From: Gnetum montanum
Lineage: Eukaryota > Streptophyta > Gnetopsida > Gnetales > Gnetaceae
Length of the DNA stretch: 64,000 nt
Assembly (NCBI GenBank): GCA_015680685.1
Contig: MNCI01002341.1
Span: 17,403-81,402 of the forward strand
Reading direction: 5' to 3'
Under the pieces are notes generated by a model. That model was not told the DNA's origin. It worked only from the letters and a program-made list of their open reading frames with translations, and ran no database searches. This document shows positions 11,298 to 22,129 of the stretch, piece by piece; positions within the stretch are counted from its first letter, which is position 1; each line of letters starts with the position of its first letter. The position numbers and the translations under genes were made by a program.

Positions 11298-12225
11298 ATC
11301 TTGGAAGAAATTCATAACCAATATTTTATTGCTAAGAAATTAATCATTACATTCATGTATGGCCTTGGAATTTATAGAAAATGATTTTATATCGAGATGT
11401 ATCTATTGTAAATTGGTTTATCTTCCTCATAAACAAAGTTTTGCTTTGCACTTACATGATGTGATGCAAAAACATGATATTCAAGTCATTTGTGCTAACT
11501 ATTATTCCTGTTTTTGTTTATTTGTTGAGTTAGAAAATGCTTCTATGGTGCAACATGCCTTGGATATAGAATCAATTATACATAAGCACATAGTGTTGAT
11601 AATTTATAAGTGGATTATGGACTTTGTTGTTGAATTTAAAAAATATTCTAAATTTTTATGTTTTATCAAGTTATTTAGTCTTCCAGTCATTTTTTAGAAA
11701 GTTGAACAATAGATTGTTAGTCTTCTTTGTTTCATTAAGGATTTAGAATCTATTTCCATGCTATTTGATTATCATATATGTTTTTTTTCTTTGTTGAAAT
11801 CAATATCTTTAATTAGAAAAATTAACTAGTGTTACAAACAAGCAAGAAGACTTATATTCAACTAATCATATATTATATTCTTCCTAATTATTGGAACCTT
11901 TATCTTTGTGAAGGACATTTGTTTAATGCTTATTCTCATATGCTCCAAAAAAATGATGTTGAGAGAAAAAAAACGTGTTAAGGTTAACAATGAAAAGAAA
12001 AACATAATTTGAAGTTGAAAATACAAAAAAAAAAAAAAGCTACTATCAATGATAACAATGATTAAATGACAATGAAACAACTAGAGAAGAAAAAAAGTAT
12101 TTAAGGCCAATTAACTGGTTTATAGATTAGGCATAACAGTATTAGCAATTGTTTGATGGAATGCGATTCTTTGTAAGTATGTTGACCTTGTTTTTTGAAA
12201 TTACTTTGCCTGTGTGTGGTGTTAG
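11298..12225 (+). other. DNA flanking element G (left arm) with a two-arm conserved ORF
   Basis: An open frame at 11,359-11,697 (112 codons, starting MALEFIENDFISRCIYCKLV) has a counterpart on the minus strand at about 20,826-20,469 with most residues kept (for example HLHDVMQKHDIQVI). I do not recognise the protein. The two arms differ by amino-acid changes, and the left frame ends at a stop where the right continues (VIF-stop versus LIFQKFEQ). This looks like neutral decay of a shared sequence. The rest (11,700-12,225) is AT-rich with no gene seen. Confidence 0.45.
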
Positions 12226-14275
12226 AAAGAAAAAGATGTTGCGCAAGCTAAAACTGGCTCGGGGAAAACTTTTGTGTATCTGCTACCCCTTCTTTAGAAA
12301 TTTCTTTCAAGATGTGACTCAAATACAAAGTCTCTGAGTGCTATTATTCTTGTTCCAAGTAGAGAGCTTTGCCAGCATGTGTGTAAGATAAATTACTAGT
12401 CAAGGTTATTGGCCAACATAGCATGTTGATACAAGTAAATATTTTTGGGAGTAGACTATAGGTTTTCTAGCATATCTTTAATTTTTCTATCAAATTTATA
12501 GGTGCATAGAGAGGTTTTCTTAATTTTGCAATCCTACAAAGGTTTCTGGAAAGTTGTTTCCCTAAATGGTAGCATGACTCCTATAGAGTTGGTAAATATT
12601 GGTTATTTTATTTTGTTATTTCATTTCGTTTGAACAATTAAGGATCTTTACTCATAACTTTATTCGATAAGTTGAATTTTCTATGTTTTTGGTTATGTAG
12701 GATATGTTTATTCTTTTTATGTTTATATAGTAATTTCAACAAGGAGCTATAAACACTATATTCTAAATTTTTTGTTGTTTTTCATATATTTGTTTTCCTA
12801 TTAAATCATTACAGTGGGCTACACTAGTAGGGATGCCAGATGTCATTGTTGCCACACCAGCTAGCATTGCATCGGGTCTTAAACAAGGTATATTACAACC
12901 ATGGAAGTTGGTTGATTCACTTTCAACACTGGTGCTAGATGAGGTATGTTGTGATGCATCAAATTATTTAGAAAATAGAATAGCTGAATAATTAAAAAAA
13001 GCGTGATAAATTGTGGCATGATCAAAAAAATTACATTTTTCTTAAAAATAATGATATAGAAAAATCATAAACCTGGTCCCAAATGGATGCATTAAAACTA
13101 TGATGACGCTGAATTTCTTATCATGATAAGATTAGTAAAATTCAATGCAACCTAAAATTAGCATACTTAAAAAAAATTTTATGTTCAGTTTTCACACTAA
13201 AGTTCCACCCATGGATTAGCAACAAAAAATTGAGTCAATGCAAACATCTATATTAAAGGTTGTTGGCTTTTAAGGTATCTGTGTTGGTATTTTAGTAAAG
13301 ATTCCATTTTTTAGAATTAAGACTTTGTGGCATTGGATTACTGGTTTAACTTCCCTCTCTTCTGTATGTTTTTTTTGTTCTTTTTAAACAAATGCAGTTG
13401 CACTGTAGTTAGAGATGCAAACATTGCTTTTAATTTTGTTTGAAAGAAGTCTTGTTTCTGACTGGCCCCTCCTATGCATTGTTAAGTCCTTTTATTCAAC
13501 ATAGTGTAGGAAGTTGTTTTCAACAAGACTTTTTGCCTTTGCCTATAGGCAGATCTTCTGCTATCATATGGTTATGAAGCTGATCTAAAAGCATTGGCCC
13601 CACACATACCACATTGTTGTCAATGCTTGCTAATTTCAGCAACATCAAGGTTGGTGCACATTAGGGCATTAGGGCAAATAAATCACAATAAAACATGACT
13701 AGCTGCTTGTTCCTAGCTAATGTTTTGTTATTTATTTATTTGACTTGGTTCTCATAAAACTATTTTTTCTATGTTTTGAAAATTTTTCAATGGAACTCTA
13801 TGAGGATTTTCTACATCAATTTGCTATATTTAACAAATTTTGGCAATTATTACCAGTGAGAATGTGGAAAGCTTAAAAAGCTTGTGCTGCATAGTCTAGT
13901 TACATTGACACTAACTAAGGGGAATGGAAATGGCCATGAAATTGTCCCTATAAATAATCAGCAATTTAGGGCAACAATGAGTTTTCACTCTCATTTTAAT
14001 TTTCTTCTTGTCAATACATGGTCAATGTATGACCAATGTATGGCTTTTTGTAGATTTCATTTGGATCCTTTATTTAAAGATAGACTACCAGCTTTCTAGA
14101 GGTTAATTTTATTCCTAATATTTTTTAAAGTTTTGTTTTATCTTTGTAGATTTCATGTGATTTCCAAGATAAGCTATTGTACATTCTTGCACTCCACCAA
14201 TTGGAATTAGTTGTAAAGGAAACTTTAATTTTTGTTAATTTCGTTGATATGGGTTTTAGGCTGAAGCTATTCATT
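12226..14275 (+). pseudogene. RH16-like: DEAD-box RNA helicase fragment, RH16/DDX56-like (left copy)
   Basis: Fragment of a nucleolar-type DEAD-box ATPase of the plant RH16 / animal DDX56 / yeast Dbp9 group, which acts in ribosome biogenesis. Exons with GT-AG edges are readable. 12,226-12,382 carries motif I (AKTGSGKT) and motif Ia (PSREL). About 12,537-12,591 carries VVSLNGSMTPIEL. 12,815-12,943 carries PDVIVATPASIASGL and ends LVLDE. 13,549-13,649 carries ADLLLSYGYEADLKAL and the SAT motif. 13,857-13,975 carries LKKLVLH, and 14,150-14,275 carries DKLLYILALHQLELV and LIFVNFVDMGFRL. DEAD is split across an intron. Lesions: an in-frame TAG after YLLPLL and a one-base deletion near 13,865. The N-terminal Q-motif exon and motifs V-VI are not seen. 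Confidence 0.82.
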
Positions 14276-15790
14276 CAACAAGTATGACTTCATCATCTAG
14301 ATTTGTCTCTCTACAATTGGATAGGACTCTTGATAGTTTTTAAAAATGGCTTCTTTTAGTTATCAAATGATTCTTATGCCAGTTTTAGTTTCCTTTTTTT
14401 TTCTTGTTTCTTTAAATTGTGTGTTTCAATGTTTTTGTAGTGACATGGCCCCTAAAGAAACTAGGATTTCTATACTCAAGACACAACAACAAATAACCAA
14501 AAACCAAAATAAGTAAATTGAAAGATAAACACAGAAAAGAAAAGAGCATAAAACTGTGTTCCAGATGCTGCAATGTGTCAACTATGTTGTTAGGAATAGC
14601 CTTTTCTTGACATACTTTGTGATTGTAAGTTGTTAGATTACCTTTACCAAAGTTCATATATGTTATAGGAAATAATTATATTTGGAATTTATTATTGAAT
14701 GTGAAATCATTTGGGTTTGGTATCGAGCTTCATGCTTGAAAATTTTGGATCCATTATTTCTCATAAACAAGTGATAATGATGGGATCTGAACTTTTAAAC
14801 TATACACCTCAATGCTTTGAACTTTCACAAGTTTGATCAGTCTTTTACAATGCTAGATCTTATCCTTATGACATTGGAAATTGTGCTTGGATAAAAATGG
14901 AGCTAGTAATTGTGTTAGTTTGTCAACTAGTGAGTTGCAAGTTTGAGCTATGATTGAAGCATGCAATTTCTTTTAAATTCTATGAGAACACCTTATTTTC
15001 TCTCATGATCATATTTTTCATGATGGGGTTTAGGTGTTTGAACACTATTATTCAAGGCATGGAGTGATGTCATGGGTCATTTGTTGATGGTCATTGAGCT
15101 TTAGAATTAGTAGGGATTCTCAAGTTTTACTAATGGTTTCATAGTAGTATTAATAACTATCACCTACCAAAACACATTAGTATCTAATTGATGACATTTA
15201 ATTGAATGATGTAGTTTTCATTTATTTCCAAATTTAGCAATGGTTTAATGCTACCAAATATAAAGCTGCGGAGTTGCCATTATTTTTGTTTAGCCTTAAG
15301 TGAGTAAGCAGCTACATTGAAAAATCTAAAGCAACAACTCAATCCCATGATATGCTTTATTTTAGAATGTCCTTGCAAAATATATGATAGGTCAAGCTAC
15401 ACAATGATATGTTCACTTAGTTTCCATTAGCTAAGCTGTATCTTATATTCTTAAGTTTAAGCTTTAGATCTTAGGGTTGTTCCTTTCTAATCAACATGGG
15501 TTGAGAACACTTGATCTATTTTGAAAATTGGTAGTTTTATCATCTTGTTGTAGTTCTAGTACATAAGAAGGATGGTAATGTGCCACAAACTGAGTCAATA
15601 ATAATAAAGATATAAAATATTTTTGTTGGAGAACATTTTGTGCTAAAGGGCTTTCCCCCCTCAATATAAAACCTAGGTTATAAAACTAAAATGGAATTTT
15701 TACTTATGTTTACTAAGATCCTTTGAATTTATCAAACTGGTTTCAGAATTCCTTTTACAATTTTTTTTTAAATTTAAAACTCATTCTTAC
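14276..15790. other. AT-rich end of the left arm and repeat spacer, no gene seen
   Basis: 14,276-14,834 is still matched in the right arm (16,140-16,690). From 14,835 the sequence is unpaired spacer. Apart from simple AT-rich DNA nothing was recognised. No helicase exon for motifs V-VI could be found after the donor-like GTATGA near 14,282. Confidence 0.45.
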
Positions 15791-15794
15791 CCAC

Positions 15795-15877
15795 ATAAAT
15801 CAAACCTAAGTTGTGGGGTTATCAAACCAAGACTCTTACCACAAAGCTAACACCTCATTGTTATCAAGTCTACAAAA
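15795..15877 (-). repeat. tRNA-derived SINE fragment
   Basis: The minus strand reads 'gaggtgttagctttgtggtaag', which fits a Pol III box A. 'aggtttgatttatg' follows as a box B-like stretch. It is the same family as 19,086-19,215. Confidence 0.55.
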
Positions 15878-15883
15878 TAACTT

Positions 15884-16045
15884 GAAGGCCAATAATATTA
15901 CATATGGAATAGAATGTTGGGCACTCAAGAAATATAAGGAGAAATGTGTAAATTCTACTAATATGTTTATGAGAAGTTTTAGGGTTATGCCTAGGAAAGA
16001 CAAACTGAAGGACAGTTGGCTAAGATGGTGTTGTTAGAGTTAGGT
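15884..16045 (+). pseudogene. C-terminal fragment of an RTE-like LINE reverse transcriptase
   Basis: The reading frame 15,813-16,037 contains ITYGIECWALKKYKEKC and MFMRSFRVMPRKDKLKD, then LRW. This is the signature of the region after the catalytic domain in plant RTE-type LINEs (YG.ECW.., RML.W..G..R.D.). It lies next to the SINE, and the upstream RT domain is absent. Confidence 0.7.
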
Positions 16046-16690
16046 TGCAAATCTTGGGGAATAAGGGTTTAAAGGACTGATTTTTTTTAGCAAGTATATA
16101 ATGGCTTCATGCAACAGAGGACTATTTTTTTGGGTAACTTTTAGTAGTTATATAGTTCAAAGCATTGAGGTGTATAGTTCAAAACTTCAAATCCAATCAT
16201 TGTGACCTGTCTATGAAAAACAATGGAACCAAAATTTTTAAGCATGAAACTCGATGCCAAAGCCCAATGATTTCACATTTAATAATAAATTCCAAATATA
16301 ATTATTTCTTATAACATATATGAACTTTGGTAAAGGTAATATAACTTACAATCCCAAAGTACATTAAGAAAATGCTATTCCTAACAACATAGTTGACACA
16401 CTGCAACATCTGGAACACAGTTTTATGTTCTTTTTTCTTCTATCTTTATCTTTCAATTTACTTCTTCTTCTTTTTGGTTGTTTGTTGTTGTGTATTGAGT
16501 ATAGAAATCCTAGTTTCTTTAGGGGCCATGTCACTATGAATACACTAAAGCACACAATTTAAAGAAACAAGAAAAAAGGGAAACTAAAACTGGCATAAAA
16601 ATCATTTGATAACTAAAAGAAACCATTTTAGAAAACTATCAAGAGTCCTATCCAACTATAGAGAGACAAATCTAAATGAAGAAGTCATAC

Positions 16691-18627
16691 CTATTCAAAG
16701 AATAGCTTTAGACTAAAATCCATATCAATGGAATTAACAAAAATTAAAGCTTTCTTTACAACTAATTCCAATTTGAAGAGTGCAAGAATGTACAACAGCT
16801 TGTCATGGACATCACATGAAATCTGCAAAGATAAAATAAAACTTTAAAAAATATTAGGAACAAAACTAACTTCTACAAAGCTGGTAGTATATCTTAAAAA
16901 AAGTATCCAAATGAAATCTACAAAAAGCCATACACTGGCCATACATTGACCATATATTGGCAAGAAGAAAATTAAAACGAGAGTGAAAAATCATTGTTAC
17001 CCTAAATTGCTGAACATTTTTAAGGATAATTTCAGGCCACTTTCATTCCCCTCAATTAGTGTCAATGTAACTGGATTGTGCAGCACAAGCTTTTTAAGCT
17101 TTTCCACATCCTGATTGGAATAATTTCCATAATGTGTTAAATATATCAAATTGACTTAGAAAATCCTCATACAGTTCCATTGAAAAATGTTCAAACCATA
17201 GAAAAAATAGTTTTATGAGAACCAAGTCAAATAAATAAATAACAAAACATCAGCCAAGAACAAGTAGCTAGTCATGTTTTCCTATGATTTCTTTGCCCTA
17301 ATGCCCTGTACAGAATTGTTGAATGGAAGATTAAGGAGGCACTAAAAAAAGATTGTTTGAAGGTCATTATGAAACCTTGAAGCAAGTTCATAGGTTGTTG
17401 ATAAAATTTTCTATAAAGCAAGTAACAATGGAACAGCATCTATTTTGTAGCTTAGTTCATGTTTATGAACTACCTAAAACATTATGCACACATTAAAACC
17501 ATGAAAACATAGACCAACTATATTGCAGTTCTAAACAAAATGTGCACCAACCTTAATGTTGTTGACATTAGCAGGCACTAACAACGTGGTATGTGTGAGA
17601 CCAATGCTTTCAAATCAACTTCATAACCATATGATAGCAAAAGATTTGCCTACATCATCATGTTTTAATTAATCCATTTGGGACTAGGTTTATGATTTTT
17701 CTATATCATTCTTTTCAATAAAAACATAATTCTTTGATCATGCCACAATTTCTCACATTTTTTTTAATTATTCAACTATTCTATATTCTAAATAATTCGA
17801 TGCATCACAACATACCTCATCTAGCACCAGTGTTGAAAGTGAATCAACCAACTTCCATGGTTGTAATATACCTTGTTTAAGACATAATGCAATGCCAGCT
17901 GGTGTGGCAACAATGACATCTGGCAACCCTACTAGTGTAGCCCACTATAATGATTTAACAAGAAAACAAATATACGAAAAGCAACAAAAGCTTGAGAATA
18001 CAGTGTTTATAGCCCCTTGTTGAAATTACTATATAAACATAAAAAGAATAAACATATCCTACATAACCAAAAACATAGAAAATTTAGCATATCGAATAAA
18101 GTTGCAAGTAAAGATCCTCAATTATTCAAACAAAATGAAATAACAAAACCAAATAACCAATATTTACCAACTTTGCAGTAGTCATGATACCATTCAGAAA
18201 ACAACTTTCCAGAAACCTTTGTAGGATTGCAAAATAAAGAAAACCTCTCTATGCACCTATAAATTTGACAGAAAAATTAAAGACATGTTGGACAACCTAT
18301 AGTCCACTCCCAAAAAAAAACCTTTGTAGGATTGTAAAACTAAGAAAACCTCTCTATGCACCTATATATTTGATAAAAAAATTAAAGACATGTTGGACAA
18401 CCTATAGTCCACTCCCAAAAAAATTTACCTGTATCAACATACTATGATGGCCAATAACCTATTGGAACATACTAGTAATTTATTGAACACACCTACTGGA
18501 ACAAGAATAATAGCACTCGGAGCCTTTGTATTTGAGTTACCTCCTCAAAGTAATTTCTAAAGAAGCGGTAGGAGATACACAAAATTTTTCCAAAGCCAAT
18601 TTTAGCCAGTGCAACATCTTTTCCTTC
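16691..18627 (-). pseudogene. RH16-like: DEAD-box RNA helicase fragment, RH16/DDX56-like (right copy)
   Basis: Mirror copy of the left helicase fragment. The exon at about 17,820-17,945 keeps PDVIVATPAGIALCLKQGIL and ends STLVLDE. The exon near 17,090 keeps DVEKLKKLVLHNPVTLTL without the frameshift of the left copy. The exon at 16,691-16,822 keeps DKLLYILALFKLELV. Its own lesions differ: motif I is altered from GSGKT to GFGKI with a nearby frameshift (about 18,590), DEAD reads DEAN, SAT reads STT, and a stop lies in the DEAD exon. Both copies therefore decayed independently from one ancestor and neither can encode an active helicase. Confidence 0.8.
18216..18423. repeat. 105-bp tandem duplication inside the right arm
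   Basis: Two adjacent units (from 18,216 and 18,321) share 'cctttgtaggattg', then 'ctctctatgcacctata', then 'agacatgttggacaacctat'. The left arm has only one unit, so the duplication arose after the inverted repeat formed. Confidence 0.8.
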
Positions 18628-18749
18628 CTGACACCACACAAAGGCAAAGTAATTTCAAAAAACAAAGTCAACATACTTATAAAGAACCGCATTCCATCCA
18701 ACAATTGCTGAAACTATTAAGCCTAATCTATAAACCAGTTAATTGGCCT

Positions 18750-20095
18750 AATGTAAGTGGGGTTACATTGCTTATTACTACATACCTTGTTACTTGCCCT
18801 TGATACATTGTGTTATCACAATCAAACTTTTATATATATATATATATTATGAGGTATATTATGATATAAAAATCTTCTTTTTCATTTAGAATTTTTGAAA
18901 ATTATAATCATAAATCTTGGTCCTTGTTCAAAAGTCATGAAAATTATAATCCACAAATCTTGTTCTTCATCCAGAAATCTTAAAATATTTGACTCAAATA
19001 TCTTATTTCTTGTCAACAAAGAAGATTCTCTTGGCCAAATTATATATATAGATTATAAATATATAGCTAAGTTAGTGTTAATCAACAATGAGGTGTTAGC
19101 TTAGTGGTAAGACTTTTTATTTCGAGAATTTATGTCATGAGTTTGATTTTGGTGGGCAATGTTGAGTTAAAAAGTTCTATGTGCACTATATATCTTGGGG
19201 TGTACTTATGTTTCAATTATTTTCTGTTCCAAAACCACCATTTTTTTAGTGATAGGTAGCTCAACCAATTGCTTTATTGTTTTATTAAATAAGAGCTATT
19301 AAAAAGTGAAGTTATAAATTATAATATAAATTGGATTTTTTATGGTGCATCTAATTTTTTTCTTTTATATTTTTCTCCAAAAAATTTGTATCTCTCACGA
19401 TTCTAAATTACCTTTAATTTCTTCAACTAATGCTAAAATTTCTACTTATATTATTGATTTAGAAAATGTTCTTGATCCTGAGAATGTAGATTTACAATCA
19501 TGTCTACTTCTACTTATGTTTATGCAAGCATGACAGTTGATTTTTTTCTCACTAGTAGCTAACGAAGATCACATTAATAAAATTAATAATAAGCAAACAA
19601 TTCAGAGTACATCATACCTAAGTGGAAAATAATAAAAATAACATGGAAAGTAAAACAATTTCCAATTTTAAGGATGTATGCTTATTTGTGTAAACTTATA
19701 ATTAAAATAATGCTTTGAAAATTTAATAGAGAAGACTTAACTATTCATAGGGAGAATAATCCCAATCCTAATAATATTTGCATCACTTTCAACATCCATG
19801 TTTGGACTTAAAATAAAAAAATAATTTGAGGTAGCAATAGAAAGCTCTGGCAAAATACCAACTTTTATAGGAGATGAAGATCTTATATAACATGATGGCA
19901 TAAATTACATGACAGATTGTTAATCACAATTGACCTTACATCAAGATTCTTTGCCATTAGCATTAGCCCAATTCTTAGTATAAGGTTACATCTTTAAGTT
20001 AATTGTATTATTTTTAAATGAGGAAAAAAATTTCAGACGAGATGTTTGTTTAGATGAATCAATATTTCATTTAGAAAAAATATTTATAGAAGTTT
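18750..20095. other. Extra 1.3 kb present only in the right arm
   Basis: Left-arm neighbours near 12,070 and 12,110 pair with about 20,105 and 18,745, so this block is an insertion here or a deletion there. It contains a TA repeat (18,831-18,847), a SINE (19,086-19,215) and AT-rich DNA with no recognised gene (ORF 19,342-19,533 has no motif). No terminal repeats or target duplication were identified. Confidence 0.6.
19086..19215 (+). repeat. tRNA-derived SINE copy (best preserved box A)
   Basis: 'gaggtgttagcttagtggtaag' matches the Pol III box A consensus TRGCNNAGYNGG. 'catgagtttgattttggtggg' about 35 bases later is a decayed box B. The tail 'ctatatatcttggggtgta' matches the copies at 5.5-5.9 kb. 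Confidence 0.65.
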
Positions 20096-20883
20096 TCATT
20101 TTCTCTAGTTTTTTCATTGTCATCTAACCATTGCTATCATTGATAATAACTTGATTTTTTGTATCTTCAACTTCAAATTGTATTTTTCTTTTAATCATTA
20201 ACCTTAACACATTTTTTTTCTCTCAACATCATTTTTTTGGAGCATATGAGAATAAGAATTAAACAAATGTTCTTCATGAAGATAAAGGTTGCAATAATTA
20301 GGAAGATTGTAATATATGATTGGTTGAATATAAGTCTTCTTGCTTATTTGTAATACTAGTTACTTTTTATAATTAAAGATATTGATTTCAACAAAAAAGA
20401 AATCTATGATAATCAAATAGTGTGGAAATAGATTCCAAATGCTTAATCAAACAAAGAATACTAACAATCTATTGTTCAAATTTTTGAAAAATGAGTGGAA
20501 GATTAAATATCATGATAAAACATAAAAATTTAGAATATTTTTTAAATTCAACAACAAAGTCCAGAGTCCACTTATAAATTTTCAACAATACATGCTTATG
20601 TATAATTGATTCTATATATAAGGCATGTTGTACCATAGGAGCATTTTCTAGCTCAACAAACAAACAAAAATAAGAATAATAGTTAGCATGAATGACTTGA
20701 ATATCATGTTTTTGCATCACATCATGTAAGTGCAAAGAAAAACTTTATTTATGAGGAAGATAAACCAATTTCCAATGGACACATCTCGATGTAAAATCAT
20801 TTTCTATAAATTCCAAGGCCATACATGAATGTAATAATCAATTTTTTAGCAATAAAATATTGGTTATGAATTTCATCCAAGAT

Positions 20884-21053
20884 TGATGAGTAGCGAGTAG
20901 TCCCTACGCCTAACCATATAAATCACTAGCATTTACTAAGTGATCTTGTCAAATTTCGTAGACTTTAGCTCTTTAGGTACACTGGGTCTAGGAAGTAAAT
21001 CTAACAAATTTGATTGTTGTCTTCTCAGTCTCACTTTTGAAGTGCAAATGTAT
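20884..21053 (-). repeat. Element G 3' LTR, distal piece
   Basis: Starts TGATGAGTAGCG (plus strand) just after AAGAT and ends with TGTAT, the target site of element F. It continues at 35,378 after F. Confidence 0.88.
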
Positions 21054-21863
21054 TGATGAGCAGTGATTAGATCCTATTCCAAATCATATGAATCACAAGC
21101 ATTGTTGTTGTACACTAGTCTAGGAGGTGAATCAATTCTTGCAATTGTTGTCTTCCCAGTTACACTTGTGAGTACAAGGGTAGGTTAAGTATAACTAAGG
21201 CATATGATTTTTATCATTTTTATGTTTTTTTGTTCTAAGTAACCTAAGAATAACGAATAAAAAAAAGGTAATTAATTACTAAATTAATCTAACTAGCTAA
21301 CACTTAACTAATCCTAACAGAAGCATTTGTTTCCACTTGTCATACACATTCTGAAACCATATAACACTATTGGATTACCAAATGTTAAGCATTACTAGGA
21401 TTACCAGGCATTACACATATGCTTGAAGTTGTTGTACTTATGTTTACTATTTAACTTATCTTAATTAACTACTTTAATTACTTAAAACATTAAAGAAAAT
21501 TTCTTAAAATATTAAATTCTTAAAGAAACAATTAATCTAGTCCAAGTGATACAAGGTTTGATTAGAAAGCTTGTCTTTGTTGCTGCGCACACTAAAGTGC
21601 TCAAGTACAATAGTGCTCAAGTAAAGATCCATACAATTTTTGACTCCTACTGTGGGAACTTAAAAAATATTATAATTTTTGAGAAGAAAAACTTCTAGAG
21701 CTTTGCTATATGAAAGGAATGCCATAAATGTAGTGGAAGATGCACATTTATAGGCAAAATAGGATACCTCGTTGATAGGTACACATCCATGAGTCAAACC
21801 CTGCATTGAGGGGATCATGTCAATGAGATTCTGTCAACACAACCAAACCATGATGCTTCATCA
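21054..21863 (-). repeat. Element F 3' LTR
   Basis: 810 bp, TG...CA ends. The minus-strand start is TGATGAAGCATCATGG, and the polypurine tract CATGGGAGTA (complement of 21,864-21,873) lies just upstream. It contains a TATA-like 'catttataggc' near 21,750 and AATAAA-like motifs. Confidence 0.9.
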
Positions 21864-22129
21864 TACTCCCATGACTGAATGAAATCTTATCCTTGAGTTC
21901 TTTGCAAAATCTGGAAAAGTATGGGATTATTTACACACAAACAAACACACAACAACACAACAAAAACTAAGTGTTTAAGACAAAATGATGCCCATAGTGT
22001 ATGGTTTATAATGATTACAAAATGTTGGTGTTCAAGATAACAAAATTGAATACTAGGACAGAACTAACAAGCAAAACTCCTTAGATGACACAAAGATTCT
22101 GGAGAAGATCAAATGGTCCCAAGTGGTGG

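Larger units (their letters stand above)
7140..14834 (+). repeat. Left arm of a large imperfect inverted repeat
   Basis: Matches the reverse complement of 16,140-24,565. Matched landmarks: 7,581 with about 24,555; the TATA region at 10,385 with 21,753; 12,815-12,943 with 17,826-17,945; and 14,467 with 16,503. The arm contains, in order, ORF3 of element F, its polypurine tract and 3' LTR, the 170-bp piece of G LTR, flanking DNA and the RH16-like helicase fragment. Part of it (about 7,140-7,573) has no partner because element F has a deletion at 24,565. Over the best helicase exon the arms differ at only a few per cent of bases. Confidence 0.85.
14835..16139. other. Spacer (loop) of the large inverted repeat
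   Basis: About 1.3 kb without a counterpart on the other arm. It contains a SINE copy (15,795-15,877) and a LINE reverse-transcriptase tail (15,884-16,045). Confidence 0.7.

Noticed and set aside
18831-18847. TA repeat as a promoter or origin
   Set aside because: Simple microsatellite; nothing nearby supports a regulatory function.
19086-19160. Possible tRNA gene
   Set aside because: Box A and B are present but no cloverleaf or CCA-end stem can be folded by eye; the shared tail and several copies indicate a SINE.
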